From DASPKX01 sp035627835 (lineage in GTDB: Bacteria; Verrucomicrobiota; Verrucomicrobiia; Limisphaerales; SXQI01): a stretch of DNA of 64,000 bases. The position numbers were made by a program, and so were the translations under genes. Location: NCBI GenBank assembly GCA_035627835.1, contig DASPKX010000006.1, positions 26,704 to 90,703 of the forward strand, in the 5' to 3' direction. The first letter of the stretch is position 1, and each line of letters begins with the position of its first letter. Positions 8,709 to 17,707 of this stretch are shown here, one piece after another. Under the pieces are notes generated by a model, which searched no databases, was not told the DNA's origin, and worked only from the letters and a program-made list of their open reading frames with translations.

Positions 8709-9176
8709 CTAGATGCCAATTTTCTCCCGCAACCGGGCTGCCGCTTGCGTTAATTGCTCATGGACATCCACTTGCCTGCGGCTGCGAGCCTGCTCCTGTT
8801 CTTCGAGGAAGCTGGCTGCCTGTCCGCGGGGAGCAACGAGGATGTCGGAATCCTCTAAATCGTTGCGAACTACTTTAACGTTTGCGAAGCGCGTAACCTG
8901 CGGTTCCGGCGTCTTCAAAGGCCGTCCTCCGAAAAGCCGCAGCAGGTTGGCCGTGGCTTTCATGCCAGACTGAGTTTGCGTCGGCAGCGCAGGTTGCTGC
9001 GCCGCAGGAGCTTGTGCGCTCACCGTGGCCGTTGCAGCGGATGACGGCAGAGGGTCTGGACGGTCCGCGTTAAAACGAGGGAGCAGATATTTCTCCCGCA
9101 TCTGGAACCGACCGGATGGCATGCGTCCGCTCAGAAAACTCTGAGTGGCCGCTAAAAGATTAATCAGGTGTCCCAT
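8709..9176 (-). CDS. Unknown protein between mraZ and rsmH
   Basis: A 155-residue protein that I do not recognise. No signal peptide or transmembrane helix is clear. The first third is mixed, the middle (about 40-70) is rich in Ala, Gln, Pro and Ser and looks disordered, and the C-terminal part (about 90-155) is charged and helical (FLEEQEQARSRRQVDVHEQL). It is spaced 2 bases from mraZ and 1 base from rsmH, so it must be co-transcribed with them. Most dcw clusters have no gene here. A lineage-specific division or cell-wall factor is possible but unproven. Confidence 0.8.
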   Translation of the reverse strand: MGHLINLLAATQSFLSGRMPSGRFQMREKYLLPRFNADRPDPLPSSAATATVSAQAPAAQQPALPTQTQSGMKATANLLRLFGGRPLKTPEPQVTRFANVKVVRNDLEDSDILVAPRGQAASFLEEQEQARSRRQVDVHEQLTQAAARLREKIGI

Positions 9177-9178
9177 AG

Positions 9179-9646
9179 TTAAATTAAACCGAAAGCATCC
9201 TGGGTTAAGGCGGCATCCCGTGTGGAAACGACCGCGTAGCGCTCCGGGTTCCAGATCTGGAACCGGTGCACCATGCCAACAAATAAAGCTTCTTTTTCTA
9301 GCCCAGCCGAAGCGGCCAGCGATTCGTCGAGGCTAATGCGCCCGGCGGAGTCAACGGTCACATGATCCGAGTTCGCGCCGATCAGACGCCGGAGCGAATC
9401 CGCGCGCGGATCCGAGGCAAAAGAGAGTTGTTCGAGCTTGGTCACGAGCTTTTGCCATTCGGAGGGGGGGAGACCCAATAAGCACGATTCCTGTGGCGAA
9501 GCTCCAGGCCAGAAAATGAGCGCGAACCGAGTTTCACCCTTGTTGCGCCAATCCGCTGGAACTTGAACGCGCCGCTTCCCATCCACGACGTGTTTGAACT
9601 TACGCGTGTAGTAAACGGGTTCAATTTGATGGGTTTCAGCAGACAT
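9179..9646 (-). CDS. mraZ: MraZ, transcriptional regulator of the dcw cluster
   Basis: MraZ is an AbrB-fold DNA-binding protein that represses its own operon. Two SpoVT/AbrB-like halves are seen: YYTRKFKHVVDGKRRVQVPADWR near the start and DHVTVDSAGRISLDESLAASAGL in the second half. I set the start at the ATG at 9646 (155 residues). An in-frame GTG at 9688 would place the start codon inside the MraZ-box array, so it is rejected; an ATG at 9667 remains possible. It heads the minus-strand dcw operon and is divergent from queA. Confidence 0.93.
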   Translation of the reverse strand: MSAETHQIEPVYYTRKFKHVVDGKRRVQVPADWRNKGETRFALIFWPGASPQESCLLGLPPSEWQKLVTKLEQLSFASDPRADSLRRLIGANSDHVTVDSAGRISLDESLAASAGLEKEALFVGMVHRFQIWNPERYAVVSTRDAALTQDAFGLI

Positions 9647-9672
9647 TTTGGGTATCAACTGGAGCATTTCTG

Positions 9673-9697
9673 CCCCACTCCGCCCCACAACGCCCCA
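9673..9697 (-). promoter_or_regulatory. MraZ box: three TGGGG repeats
   Basis: On the minus strand TGGGG occurs three times with an exact 10-base period (9693-9697, 9683-9687, 9673-9677), just upstream of mraZ. This matches the known MraZ operator of three TGGGN repeats separated by 5 bases. It supports autoregulation of the dcw operon. Confidence 0.85.
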
Positions 9698-9700
9698 TTG

Positions 9701-9728
9701 TGTAAATCTTGCGCCCCAAGACGGTCAA
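9701..9728 (-). promoter_or_regulatory. Possible mraZ promoter
   Basis: On the minus strand TTGACC (9728-9723) is followed after 16 bases by TTTACA (9706-9701). The -35 match is good, the -10 match poor. It would start transcription at or next to the first MraZ box, which fits repression by MraZ. Confidence 0.35.
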
Positions 9729-9877
9729 CACATTTCGCAAAATTTCTGGTTGACAGACCTGCGGTCCTGGGCTGGTTGCTCACAGGTTGCTCCCAACCAT
9801 ACCTCCCGGCATGTGAAAACACTGTGAATAACTCCGTCGCCTTGCCTTGCTCCCCGCTCTCTTGGTTAGCTACGCAT

Positions 9878-10954
9878 GTGCTGACGGCTGACTTCGATTA
9901 CGAGCTTCCCGCGGAACTCATCGCCCAGGCGCCGCTCGCCCGCCGGGACGAGTCCCGCCTCCTTGCGTTAAGTCGATCTTCCGGGGAGCTGCGGCATCTC
10001 GGAATGCGATCCTTGCCGGAACTTCTCCACCCCGGTGATTTGCTCGTGTTGAACGACTCGCGTGTGCTTCCAGCACGGTTGCGCGCGACGAGACCCGAAT
10101 CGGGAAGTGAAATCGAGTTGCTGCTGCTCGAGGAGTGCGGGGTGAACGATTGGTGGTGCATGGCGAAACCCGCCAAGAAGCTCAAAGAAAACAAATCAGT
10201 TACTTTGCTGGATCGGGTGCGTCTGCCGACAGATGTGACGGCTACCTTGCGGGAAAGAAATGCAGAGGGGCATTGCCGGTTGTTGTTCGAAGGGGTGGAA
10301 AATCTTCGCGACCAGCTGCCGCTGATTGGAGAGCTGCCCCTGCCGCCTTACATCGAGCGAGCGGGGATGATCTGCAATCCGGACGACTGGACCCGCTACC
10401 AGACGGTGTTTGCCGCAAAAGACGGATCCGTGGCGGCGCCGACCGCCGGGCTTCATTTCACGCCTGAGCTGTTAGCCGAAATCCAGCAGCGAGGAGTTGG
10501 CGTCTGCTCGGTCACGCTTCATGTGGGAGTCGGCACGTTCGCCCCGGTTAAAGTCGACAACGTCGAAGAGCACCGGATGCATTCAGAAACTTACGACGTT
10601 TCCGAAGCCGCTGCCGAAGCGATCAACGCTGCCAGAAGACGAGGCAACCGGGTTGTGGCCGTGGGAACCACGTCGATGCGGACCTTGGAGAGTGTTGCTC
10701 GCGAGAACGGCGGAAGCATCGGGGCGGGCAGAGGGCGCACGAACATTTTCATCAAGCCTCCCCATCAATTTCTGGCAGTGGACGCGCTGCTGACGAACTT
10801 TCATCTCCCTCGCTCCACCTTATTAATGCTGGTGAGCGCGTTTGCGGCGCCGGGGCAGGTGACGGGCCGCGAACTGGTTTTACACGCGTATCGAGAAGCT
10901 ATCCGGGAGCGTTACCGGTTCTTCAGTTACGGAGACGCGATGTTCATCGCGTGA
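9878..10954 (+). CDS. queA: tRNA preQ1(34) S-adenosylmethionine ribosyltransferase-isomerase
   Basis: QueA moves the ribosyl group of SAM to 7-aminomethyl-7-deazaguanine in tRNA, making epoxyqueuosine. The protein starts FDYELPAELIAQAPLARRDESRLL after a GTG at 9878 (358 residues), and shows LVLNDSRVLPARL, AAPTAGLHFT, HVGVGTFAPV and ALLTNFHLPRSTLLMLVSAF, all typical of the family. The frame stays open back to 9563, but that extension runs opposite mraZ and has no QueA-like sequence. It is divergent from mraZ and stands alone; no other queuosine gene is in view. Confidence 0.94.
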   Translation: MLTADFDYELPAELIAQAPLARRDESRLLALSRSSGELRHLGMRSLPELLHPGDLLVLNDSRVLPARLRATRPESGSEIELLLLEECGVNDWWCMAKPAKKLKENKSVTLLDRVRLPTDVTATLRERNAEGHCRLLFEGVENLRDQLPLIGELPLPPYIERAGMICNPDDWTRYQTVFAAKDGSVAAPTAGLHFTPELLAEIQQRGVGVCSVTLHVGVGTFAPVKVDNVEEHRMHSETYDVSEAAAEAINAARRRGNRVVAVGTTSMRTLESVARENGGSIGAGRGRTNIFIKPPHQFLAVDALLTNFHLPRSTLLMLVSAFAAPGQVTGRELVLHAYREAIRERYRFFSYGDAMFIA

Positions 10955-10958
10955 TGCC

Positions 10959-11948
10959 TCACTTTACGGAGGGATCCTGATCCGCATCGGCCTTTTTATA
11001 CAGAGCCGTAGGGATCAAAGTCTCCGGCGGGAGCTTCTCCCCGGCGAAATGTTTCAGAATAGCATTAAAGGTTTCAGAGCCGATGCGCTCAGGGAACTGG
11101 ACAGGGCTGGCGTGCAATTTGCCTGCTTTCACGGCAGCCTTTCCTTCTGGTGAACCATCAAACCCGATGAGCACGATGTGATCAGCCTTGCCAGCCTTCT
11201 CCAGGGCAGCGCGCGCGCCCAAAGCCGATGGATCGTTAATGGCGAAGATGCCCCGCAAATCGCTGTGTGCTTGCAACAAATCTTCGGCCGCTCGGAATCC
11301 TCCATCTTTCGCGCCACCACCCGGCAGCTCAGCGACAATGTCAATCTTGCCACTGGGGCTCATCTGATTGTGATTCGTGATGGCTTGGGTAAAGCCATTC
11401 ACTCGCAGAATGCACGATTCCACGACCTTGTGATGAATGACAGCGACCTTGCCTCCCGCTGGAGCGAGGGCCTGGATCATCCCCAGCCCAGCTTGCACAC
11501 CGCCGCCGAAATTATCCGTGGCAATGTGCGTGACGACCTTGGGGCCTTTGGCAAGGCAGGCGATATCCGCTGTGAACACAGGGATGCCAGCGTCGTTCGC
11601 TTCCTGGATGGCAGGCCCGATCGCCACTGAATCGCAAGGCGTGAGAACGATCGCAGCCACCTTGCGGACGATGAAGTCCTTCACCTGATTCTGCTGGCGA
11701 GCGACGTCGAAATCGCCGCTCACAACCACAACTTCATAACCTTCCTTCGCTGCAGCGGCTGCCATGCTGTCGCCAATCGTTTTGAAGAAGGGATTGCTCA
11801 AAGTGAGGACGGAAAGCCCAATGACACCTTTGCTATTGGTTTTAGCGGCCTCGCTCTGTGAGGCTGGTTGAGGAGCGTTGTTGTTCCCGCACCCAGATGC
11901 GACGACCCAGGCAAAGGCCAAGATGAGATTCAGGAGGGCGGCTTTCAT
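10959..11948 (-). CDS. RbsB-type sugar-binding lipoprotein
   Basis: A 329-residue periplasmic binding protein of the Peripla_BP_4 (ribose/galactose) type. A lipoprotein signal ends at ASGC near residue 20, followed by the usual start VIGLSVLTLSNPFF and the domain features DFIVRKVAAIVLTP, FTADI and FAINDPSALGARAAL. No ABC permease or ATPase gene lies nearby. Its start overlaps the stop of the large histidine kinase by 4 bases (ATGA), so it may present a sugar to that sensor rather than to a transporter (inference). Confidence 0.88.
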   Translation of the reverse strand: MKAALLNLILAFAWVVASGCGNNNAPQPASQSEAAKTNSKGVIGLSVLTLSNPFFKTIGDSMAAAAAKEGYEVVVVSGDFDVARQQNQVKDFIVRKVAAIVLTPCDSVAIGPAIQEANDAGIPVFTADIACLAKGPKVVTHIATDNFGGGVQAGLGMIQALAPAGGKVAVIHHKVVESCILRVNGFTQAITNHNQMSPSGKIDIVAELPGGGAKDGGFRAAEDLLQAHSDLRGIFAINDPSALGARAALEKAGKADHIVLIGFDGSPEGKAAVKAGKLHASPVQFPERIGSETFNAILKHFAGEKLPPETLIPTALYKKADADQDPSVK

Positions 11949-14900
11949 TTTCCAATCGGACCAGTTGCGCCAACATCTGTGCGGCTGTCGAGGGCATTTC
12001 GCACCATCTGCAGCAGCTTGGAGGGGTGGTAAGGCTTCGGCAGGAAATTGACTCCATCCTGCAAGGGAAAGCCGCGAGCGACCAACTCCACACTGTAGCC
12101 GCTCGTGTAGATCACCTTAAGCTCAGGGCTCTTGGCCAGCAGGATTTCACCCAGGGCGCGTCCAGTGATGCCATCCGGCATAACCATGTCCGTCAGGAGC
12201 AGGTCCACTTTCGCGTCCCCATGGTCGTCCAGCGCCACCTTGCCGCTGCGCGCTTCGAGCACTTTGTACCCTTGCTGCTCCAGGAGCAATTTCACCATAC
12301 TGCGTAGCTGATCCTCGTCCTCCACCAACAGGATCGTCTCCGTTCCGGGTGAATCGTTCCAACCGCTCAGGAATGTGCGGCGTGTGGCGAAGGCTTTCGC
12401 CGCCGCTGGGAAGAACAACTTGAAGCTGGTTCCTTTTCCAATGGCAGTGTCGATATCGATCCAGCCTTCATGCTGCTGCACGATGCCGAACACAGTGGCC
12501 AACCCCAGGCCCGTCCCCTTCCCCACTTCTTTCGTCGTAAAGAACGGCTCAAACAAGCGCGGCAAATGCTCGGGCTTGATGCCGGTGCCGGTGTCAGTGA
12601 CTGTCAGGGCGACAAATTCGCCGGTGCGCGCTTTCGGATTGGGGCAATCCAATGTGTCGGTAATCGTGGTGAAAGAGACCGAAATCGTGAGCGTTCCGCC
12701 CCCGGGCATCGCATCTCGCGCGTTGACCGCGAGATTCACGATCACCTGCTCAAGCATTCCCGCGTCCGCATTCAGCAAGGCTTCGCGCGCGCTCAGGTCA
12801 GTCCGCAATGTGATATGCTCCCCGATCAGGCGCTGGAGCATTTTGGACACGTCCCTGACGATTTGGTTGAGATCCAGCTGCTCCGCCTGCACAGCCTGGC
12901 GTCGGCTGAAAGTGAGCAGTTGCCGGGTCAAGTTCGCCGCGCGCTCCGAAGCTTCGCAAATCTCCCGCGCCGAGCTAATTGCCTGCTCCGGAGGCAAACG
13001 GTGCGCATGGATCAGCTCCGCGTTCCCCTGGATGATGGTTAGTAAGTTGTTAAAGTCATGCGCGATCCCGCCCGCCAACTGGCCGATCGCGTCCATCTTC
13101 TGGGACTGGCGAAGCTGCTCCTCCAGCTTCTCGCGCTGCTCTTCCTGGAGTTTTCTTTCTGTAAAGTCTTCCGCGATGCCGGCGATTTGAACGAGCCCCC
13201 CTTCCGCATTGCGAATAGCGAAAGCGCGGTCTCGAATCCACCGGATTTCCCCATCGGCACGGATAATCCGATATTCCATGCTGCCGAAGAACCCGTCAAA
13301 AATCCGCGTGAATAAACGGGTGACTTTGGCTTTGTCCTGCGGGTGGACGGCATCGAAGAACCGCGTCCGTTCCGCTTGCAGATCTGCGACTTTCCTCTGC
13401 CATATCCGCTCGTAGGCGGGGCTCACATAGGTGAGTTTTCGCGTCTGGGCGTCCACCATCCAGAGCACGTCCTGCAAGTTCTCAGCGATGCGGCGAAACC
13501 GCTCTTCGCTGCTCCGCAATGCATTCTCGGCAGCCTTGGACAAGCTCAGATCGCGGGCAATCGTTGAGGTGAAATCGAGCGCTCCGTTGGGCTTTTTATG
13601 AACGATGAGCACCTGCGAAACCGGAATTTCCGAGCCATCCGCCCGTTTCAACGCGCTTTCCCCCTCCCAAACGCCATCGCGCATCGCTGCGGGGAAAGCT
13701 TGCTGCTGGAGCAAACGATAGGCCCAATCAGGAAAGAACTGGTTGGTTTGCAGATGATCCAGGGGCGCATCGGGCGCCAGTGAGAGCAGCTTCCTTCCGG
13801 CTGTGTTGATGTAGATAATCCGGTGGTTCGCGTCCGTGAAAGCCACGTAATCGCTCGTGTTTTCCAGCACGGACGCCAGCCGCGTCCTCAGAGTGGAAAC
13901 TTCCCTCTCCTGCGCCAGTCGCTCCAATTCCCTTTTGACTTTGTTGCGCGAGAATTTCCATCCAATCGCCCCTGTTAAACCGCAAACCAGGCTCGCCACA
14001 ACCAGCCTGAACCAGAGCGTTTGATGCATCAGAGGCGTGACCGTGAACGCCAGCTGCGCGCTTTTCTCAGACCAAACGCCGTCATTGTTTGAAGCCCGAA
14101 CCTCAAACACATAATCCCCAGGCTGAAGGTCTGTGAAAAACGCGGTGCGCCGCGTGATGACGTCGATCCAATCCTCGTCCATTCCGCGGGTTCTATATTG
14201 GAACCGCACCTTTTCGGGCGCGGTCAAGCTCAAGGCGGAATAACGAATGTTCAGACGCCGAGTCCCTGCGGGAATTTCCAGGCGGCCCAGCCCTCCCGTT
14301 TCCACAGTCTGCCCCTCAACGGCCACGTCTTCTATCAACACGTGGGGTTCGGCTTTGTTCAGCTGCAACTTGCCGGGATCGACCCACACGATGCCTTTGA
14401 GCGTGGCGAACCACAGGCGCCCGCCAGCATCCCGGCAGGCGCTCGGCTGATGGCCTCCCGCGCACTCGATGCTCGGAAGACCGTCGCTGATGGTGAAAAG
14501 TTGAGCCTGAACTCGCTCAGCTCCCCCGCCTGCCACCGCGTTAAGATCCCCGCGCGAAACACGAATGATGCCTTTGTTCGAGCCGAGCCAGAAGTACCCC
14601 AGCTCATCGTCTAAAATCGAGCTGATCGATTTGCTGGGCAGGCCTTCGGCGAGGCTGAGCCTGGCGAGCTTCCCATCCTTCAATCTGGCCAGGCCATGCT
14701 GCGCCGTCCCGATCCATAGCCCTCCCTCCATGTCCATGTGCAGAGCCCAAATCTCTTCCCCTGCGAGCAAGGGTTCGGGAGCCCACCGCTTTTTGATCGG
14801 GTCAAATTTGAAAAGGCCATCCCCATGCGTTCCTGCCCAAATTTCTCCCGTCCGCCGGTTCTCCGCAAAAGCGCGCACACTTCGGCGGATGCTGGTTGAA

Positions 14901-16261
14901 ATGGCGTGCGTCTCCATCTCAGCGCCTCGGACCCGCAGGACGAATTGGTCAGACCCCGCCCAGATGTTCTTTTGGGAATCCTCGAAGATTGAATAGAAAC
15001 CCACCCCAGCCTCCCCTTTGACCACCACCCGCGAGCGGCTCCCGTCGAGAACACGCAGGCCCTGCTCATAAGCTCCGAGCCAGATCCGGCCAGTGGAATC
15101 GACAAAGACGCTCCACACATAACCCGGCGCATTGGTCTCCAGCCCAACGGACCATCGCGAGGCTCCATCCAAACCGACGCGAGCGACGCCTCCCCCGTGT
15201 GTGCCCACCACCATCACCTCCGGCGCAGCCTCGCTCACCGTTTTCACAATCCGATCCGGTAGCCCCTCCTCAATCCCCAGATGATAAAAGTTCCGCCGCT
15301 TGAAGCGCATCAACCCGCCGCCGCTGGTGCCAACCCACACGTTGCCTTCGCGGTCCTCGAAGGTCGCCCGCAAGCCTTCGTACGTTAAGCCCTCAGCGCT
15401 TCCAAAGTGAGTTATCTCCCCGGAAGGCTCTATAATATCCAGCCCGCTCCGATACGACGCGCTCCAAATCCGCCCTTGCGAGTCTTCCCGCAGTTGCCAC
15501 GTCCCCCGTATCACCGTCGGCAGCGTCATTCGACTCGCCAAGGCCCCGCCTTCAAAGCGCTCCAGTTGATTGCTTCGCAGCACAAGGAGCGTGTGGTTTG
15601 GCCCTGCTGCGGAAAATTCGTAATCGTCTGGGCTCCAGGTCCTGGGCGCGGGCTGCCAGGCCGTTCCCGTCCACGAACCGTAAAAACGGGCATTCGCAGC
15701 CCAGAGTTTTCCGTGCGCGTCGAAATAGCAGGTAAAAGCGTGCGGGTTGTTCGGCAGCGGCGGGGGCAGCTCGATTAACCGATCCTCCTGCACGCGATAC
15801 AGCCGACCATCAAAGCTCGCTATAATAAGCTCACCCTTTTCGCTCTCCGCGAAGTTCCTCACGTAAGTCGCTGTCCACCCTTGCCCGACGCCATATGTGA
15901 ACCATTTGTTGCCTGTTTTTCGCACCAGGCCTTTGTCCGTGCTTATCCAAAGCCGGTTTGCGCGGTCCAAGTGCAGATTCACCACAGTGGATCCCGGCAT
16001 CTCCGGGGTGGTCGATTGATCGAACACCGTGAAACGGAATCCGTCGAACCGGACCAACCCATTGAAGGTGCCAAACCAAAGGTACCCATCCGGGGTCTGG
16101 ACCAGCGCAGTGGCTGAGTTTTCTGGCAAGCCGTCATCCGTCTCCCACGCATCAATCAAATACGGGCTCGAGGGGGAGACCGGAATAGAAGTCCCCTTCG
16201 CCGCGAACACAGCGCAGCAAAGCAGAAGCAGTAGGAAGCCTCGAACAAGGCACACGGCCAT
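11945..16261 (-). CDS. Hybrid two-component sensor with beta-propeller, two PAS domains and receiver
   Basis: A 1438-residue one-piece sensor. From the ATG at 16261: signal peptide (1-20), about ten propeller repeats of the type DxxGxLWxGTxxGL (to about 620), a Y_Y_Y domain, a transmembrane helix near 745-765, PAS near 790, a second PAS with PAC near 920, a HisKA H-box (GGIAHDFNNLL, near 1058), HATPase motifs (NLAVNARDAM, DTGTGI, GLGLATVFGI) and a C-terminal receiver with DEDQ and LTDMVMPDGITG (near 1350). Unlike classical HTCS proteins it has no AraC-type output domain, so a separate partner must carry the phosphate. An upstream TTG at 16297 is a less likely start because the ATG begins a clean signal peptide. 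It is divergent from the flavodoxin gene. Confidence 0.92.
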   Translation of the reverse strand: MAVCLVRGFLLLLLCCAVFAAKGTSIPVSPSSPYLIDAWETDDGLPENSATALVQTPDGYLWFGTFNGLVRFDGFRFTVFDQSTTPEMPGSTVVNLHLDRANRLWISTDKGLVRKTGNKWFTYGVGQGWTATYVRNFAESEKGELIIASFDGRLYRVQEDRLIELPPPLPNNPHAFTCYFDAHGKLWAANARFYGSWTGTAWQPAPRTWSPDDYEFSAAGPNHTLLVLRSNQLERFEGGALASRMTLPTVIRGTWQLREDSQGRIWSASYRSGLDIIEPSGEITHFGSAEGLTYEGLRATFEDREGNVWVGTSGGGLMRFKRRNFYHLGIEEGLPDRIVKTVSEAAPEVMVVGTHGGGVARVGLDGASRWSVGLETNAPGYVWSVFVDSTGRIWLGAYEQGLRVLDGSRSRVVVKGEAGVGFYSIFEDSQKNIWAGSDQFVLRVRGAEMETHAISTSIRRSVRAFAENRRTGEIWAGTHGDGLFKFDPIKKRWAPEPLLAGEEIWALHMDMEGGLWIGTAQHGLARLKDGKLARLSLAEGLPSKSISSILDDELGYFWLGSNKGIIRVSRGDLNAVAGGGAERVQAQLFTISDGLPSIECAGGHQPSACRDAGGRLWFATLKGIVWVDPGKLQLNKAEPHVLIEDVAVEGQTVETGGLGRLEIPAGTRRLNIRYSALSLTAPEKVRFQYRTRGMDEDWIDVITRRTAFFTDLQPGDYVFEVRASNNDGVWSEKSAQLAFTVTPLMHQTLWFRLVVASLVCGLTGAIGWKFSRNKVKRELERLAQEREVSTLRTRLASVLENTSDYVAFTDANHRIIYINTAGRKLLSLAPDAPLDHLQTNQFFPDWAYRLLQQQAFPAAMRDGVWEGESALKRADGSEIPVSQVLIVHKKPNGALDFTSTIARDLSLSKAAENALRSSEERFRRIAENLQDVLWMVDAQTRKLTYVSPAYERIWQRKVADLQAERTRFFDAVHPQDKAKVTRLFTRIFDGFFGSMEYRIIRADGEIRWIRDRAFAIRNAEGGLVQIAGIAEDFTERKLQEEQREKLEEQLRQSQKMDAIGQLAGGIAHDFNNLLTIIQGNAELIHAHRLPPEQAISSAREICEASERAANLTRQLLTFSRRQAVQAEQLDLNQIVRDVSKMLQRLIGEHITLRTDLSAREALLNADAGMLEQVIVNLAVNARDAMPGGGTLTISVSFTTITDTLDCPNPKARTGEFVALTVTDTGTGIKPEHLPRLFEPFFTTKEVGKGTGLGLATVFGIVQQHEGWIDIDTAIGKGTSFKLFFPAAAKAFATRRTFLSGWNDSPGTETILLVEDEDQLRSMVKLLLEQQGYKVLEARSGKVALDDHGDAKVDLLLTDMVMPDGITGRALGEILLAKSPELKVIYTSGYSVELVARGFPLQDGVNFLPKPYHPSKLLQMVRNALDSRTDVGATGPIGK

Positions 16262-16396
16262 AGGGTAAGGCGCGGCGATATGATGGTTACCAATCAAGCG
16301 AGATCAGAGACGTACCTTATATAGAGGGCGGCCGGGGCCAACACAAGCATTTCAACGCCCTCTTGCGAAGCTGCTCTGCGCGCCCATTATTGCCCC

Positions 16397-16963
16397 GTGA
16401 ACAAGGTGCTTGTCCTTTACGATTCAAAAACGGGGAATGTGGCTAAAATGGCCGAGTTTGTGGCTGAGGGCGCGCGCCGGATTGCGAATACAGACGTGCG
16501 TGTGCGGTCTATTGATGAGGCGACGCCTGAGGATGTGCTTTGGTGCGATGGAATAGCCGTTGGAAGCCCCACAAATATGGGGGTGCTCTCGTGGAAGATG
16601 AAGCGGTTCTGGGACGAGACCATGGGGCCTCACTGGATGGCCATCGACGGGAAGATCGGCTGCGCCTTCAGCTCTGCTGGGGGATGGGGCGGCGGCATGG
16701 AGCTGGCCTGCCAAAGCTTGCTCACCGTGCTGATGAACTTTGGGTTTCTGGTGTTTGGGGTCACTGATTATGCCTCCCGCATGACAACGCTCCATTACGG
16801 GGCCGTCTGCGCGAAAGCGCCTCGTTCCGAAGATGCCCAGGAAGCCTGCCGCATCCTGGGGCAGCGCCTTGCGGAATGGACAGCCACGCTCGTTCACCAG
16901 CGCGGCAACGAGCATCCGTCCCTAAAGATGGACACACGCAAGATGCCCTCCAACGAGAGCTGA
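16397..16963 (+). CDS. Flavodoxin-fold protein, WrbA-like
   Basis: A 188-residue FMN-binding flavodoxin-like protein. The phosphate-binding loop is YDSKTGNVAKMAEFVAEG near the start, and GSPTNMGVLSWKMKRFWDET and SSAGGWGGGMELA match WrbA-type NAD(P)H:quinone oxidoreductases. The start is a GTG at 16397. It converges on a ferredoxin gene, with 13 bases between the stops. The short C-terminus fits a small flavodoxin as well as WrbA, so the exact activity is open. Confidence 0.85.
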   Translation: MNKVLVLYDSKTGNVAKMAEFVAEGARRIANTDVRVRSIDEATPEDVLWCDGIAVGSPTNMGVLSWKMKRFWDETMGPHWMAIDGKIGCAFSSAGGWGGGMELACQSLLTVLMNFGFLVFGVTDYASRMTTLHYGAVCAKAPRSEDAQEACRILGQRLAEWTATLVHQRGNEHPSLKMDTRKMPSNES

Positions 16964-16976
16964 CGTTCGGTCTGGC

Positions 16977-17306
16977 TTAGACCAGGAAGGGCGAGACGGA
17001 GCCGAATGCGGCGCCTATCGCCGCGTGCTCGGGCTTTTCCTCTGAGGACTCCGTGCGGGTCTCAGACGCTTGCTCGCACTTGCCAATGGCGTTCACAGGG
17101 CACGCCTGGAGAGCGTCCTCACAGGCCGCGACTTCCTGTGCCGTCACGGGTTGGCGCTGCACTATCGAGTGGCTGGCCGCGCCGATATGGCTGCGTTTAA
17201 AGAAATCCGGCGCCGTTTGGCGGCAGAGATCGCAATCAATGCACGCCTCATCAACGTAGTAGCGCCCATCGATGTTATCTATGAATCTCCGTGAAAACTT
17301 CGCCAT
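16977..17306 (-). CDS. Small ferredoxin, one iron-sulfur cluster
   Basis: A 109-residue soluble protein. VDEACIDCDLCRQTAPDFF gives a CxxCxxC triad, and the fourth ligand is in ACPVNAIG near residue 70; this is the single-cluster 4Fe-4S ferredoxin pattern, with a protein middle part resembling the long loop of archaeal and thermophilic types. The C-terminal 35 residues are Glu/Ser-rich and likely disordered. It lies tail to tail with the flavodoxin gene; a shared redox role is possible but not shown. Confidence 0.87.
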   Translation of the reverse strand: MAKFSRRFIDNIDGRYYVDEACIDCDLCRQTAPDFFKRSHIGAASHSIVQRQPVTAQEVAACEDALQACPVNAIGKCEQASETRTESSEEKPEHAAIGAAFGSVSPFLV

Positions 17307-17403
17307 GAAGCAACGTCGCCCCAGGCTGTGATCTCACAAGCGGGCGCGGGCCGGAAACCCCATTCAGGGTTGCGCCTGAACTTCGGGCGAAATCCCCGAA
17401 AGC

Positions 17404-17655
17404 TTACTTGGAGGCTTTCGGCTTGGAGCTGCCGCTGCTGGACCCTCCGCCCTTTTTGCCGGCGGTCAAAATAGTGCCGGTGATCAGCCCCACGGCGAAG
17501 AATGCGAAATACATAATGCCTGAAGGCTGCCGAATCCCGCGAACGAAGGGCGGCAGGGAGAACTCCACCCAGCTTCGGTTGTACATGCCAATCATGACCA
17601 ACAGGAGCAGGATGATAATCAGGAAAATTGTTTTGAGGAGGAGCTTTGCATTCAT
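17404..17655 (-). CDS. Small two-helix membrane protein, LapA-like
   Basis: An 83-residue protein with a hydrophobic helix at about 6-23, a short loop containing RSWVEFSLPPF, a second helix at about 48-66 and a Gly/Ser/Lys-rich tail. The layout resembles the LapA/YciS (DUF1049) family, but no decisive motif is visible. It is not obviously in an operon. Confidence 0.6.
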   Translation of the reverse strand: MNAKLLLKTIFLIIILLLLVMIGMYNRSWVEFSLPPFVRGIRQPSGIMYFAFFAVGLITGTILTAGKKGGGSSSGSSKPKASK

Positions 17656-17707
17656 AAGAACTGCCGGGGCGTGAAGCTAGGAATTCGCCTTGCGAGCGTC
17701 AATCGCG

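Noticed and set aside
9647..9688. Upstream start for mraZ
   Set aside because: The GTG at 9688 is within the MraZ-box array, so the codons would lie in the operator; the ATG at 9646 or 9667 is better.
9563..9877. N-terminal extension of queA
   Set aside because: It lies opposite mraZ and its promoter, has no QueA similarity, and the conserved QueA start follows a GTG at 9878.
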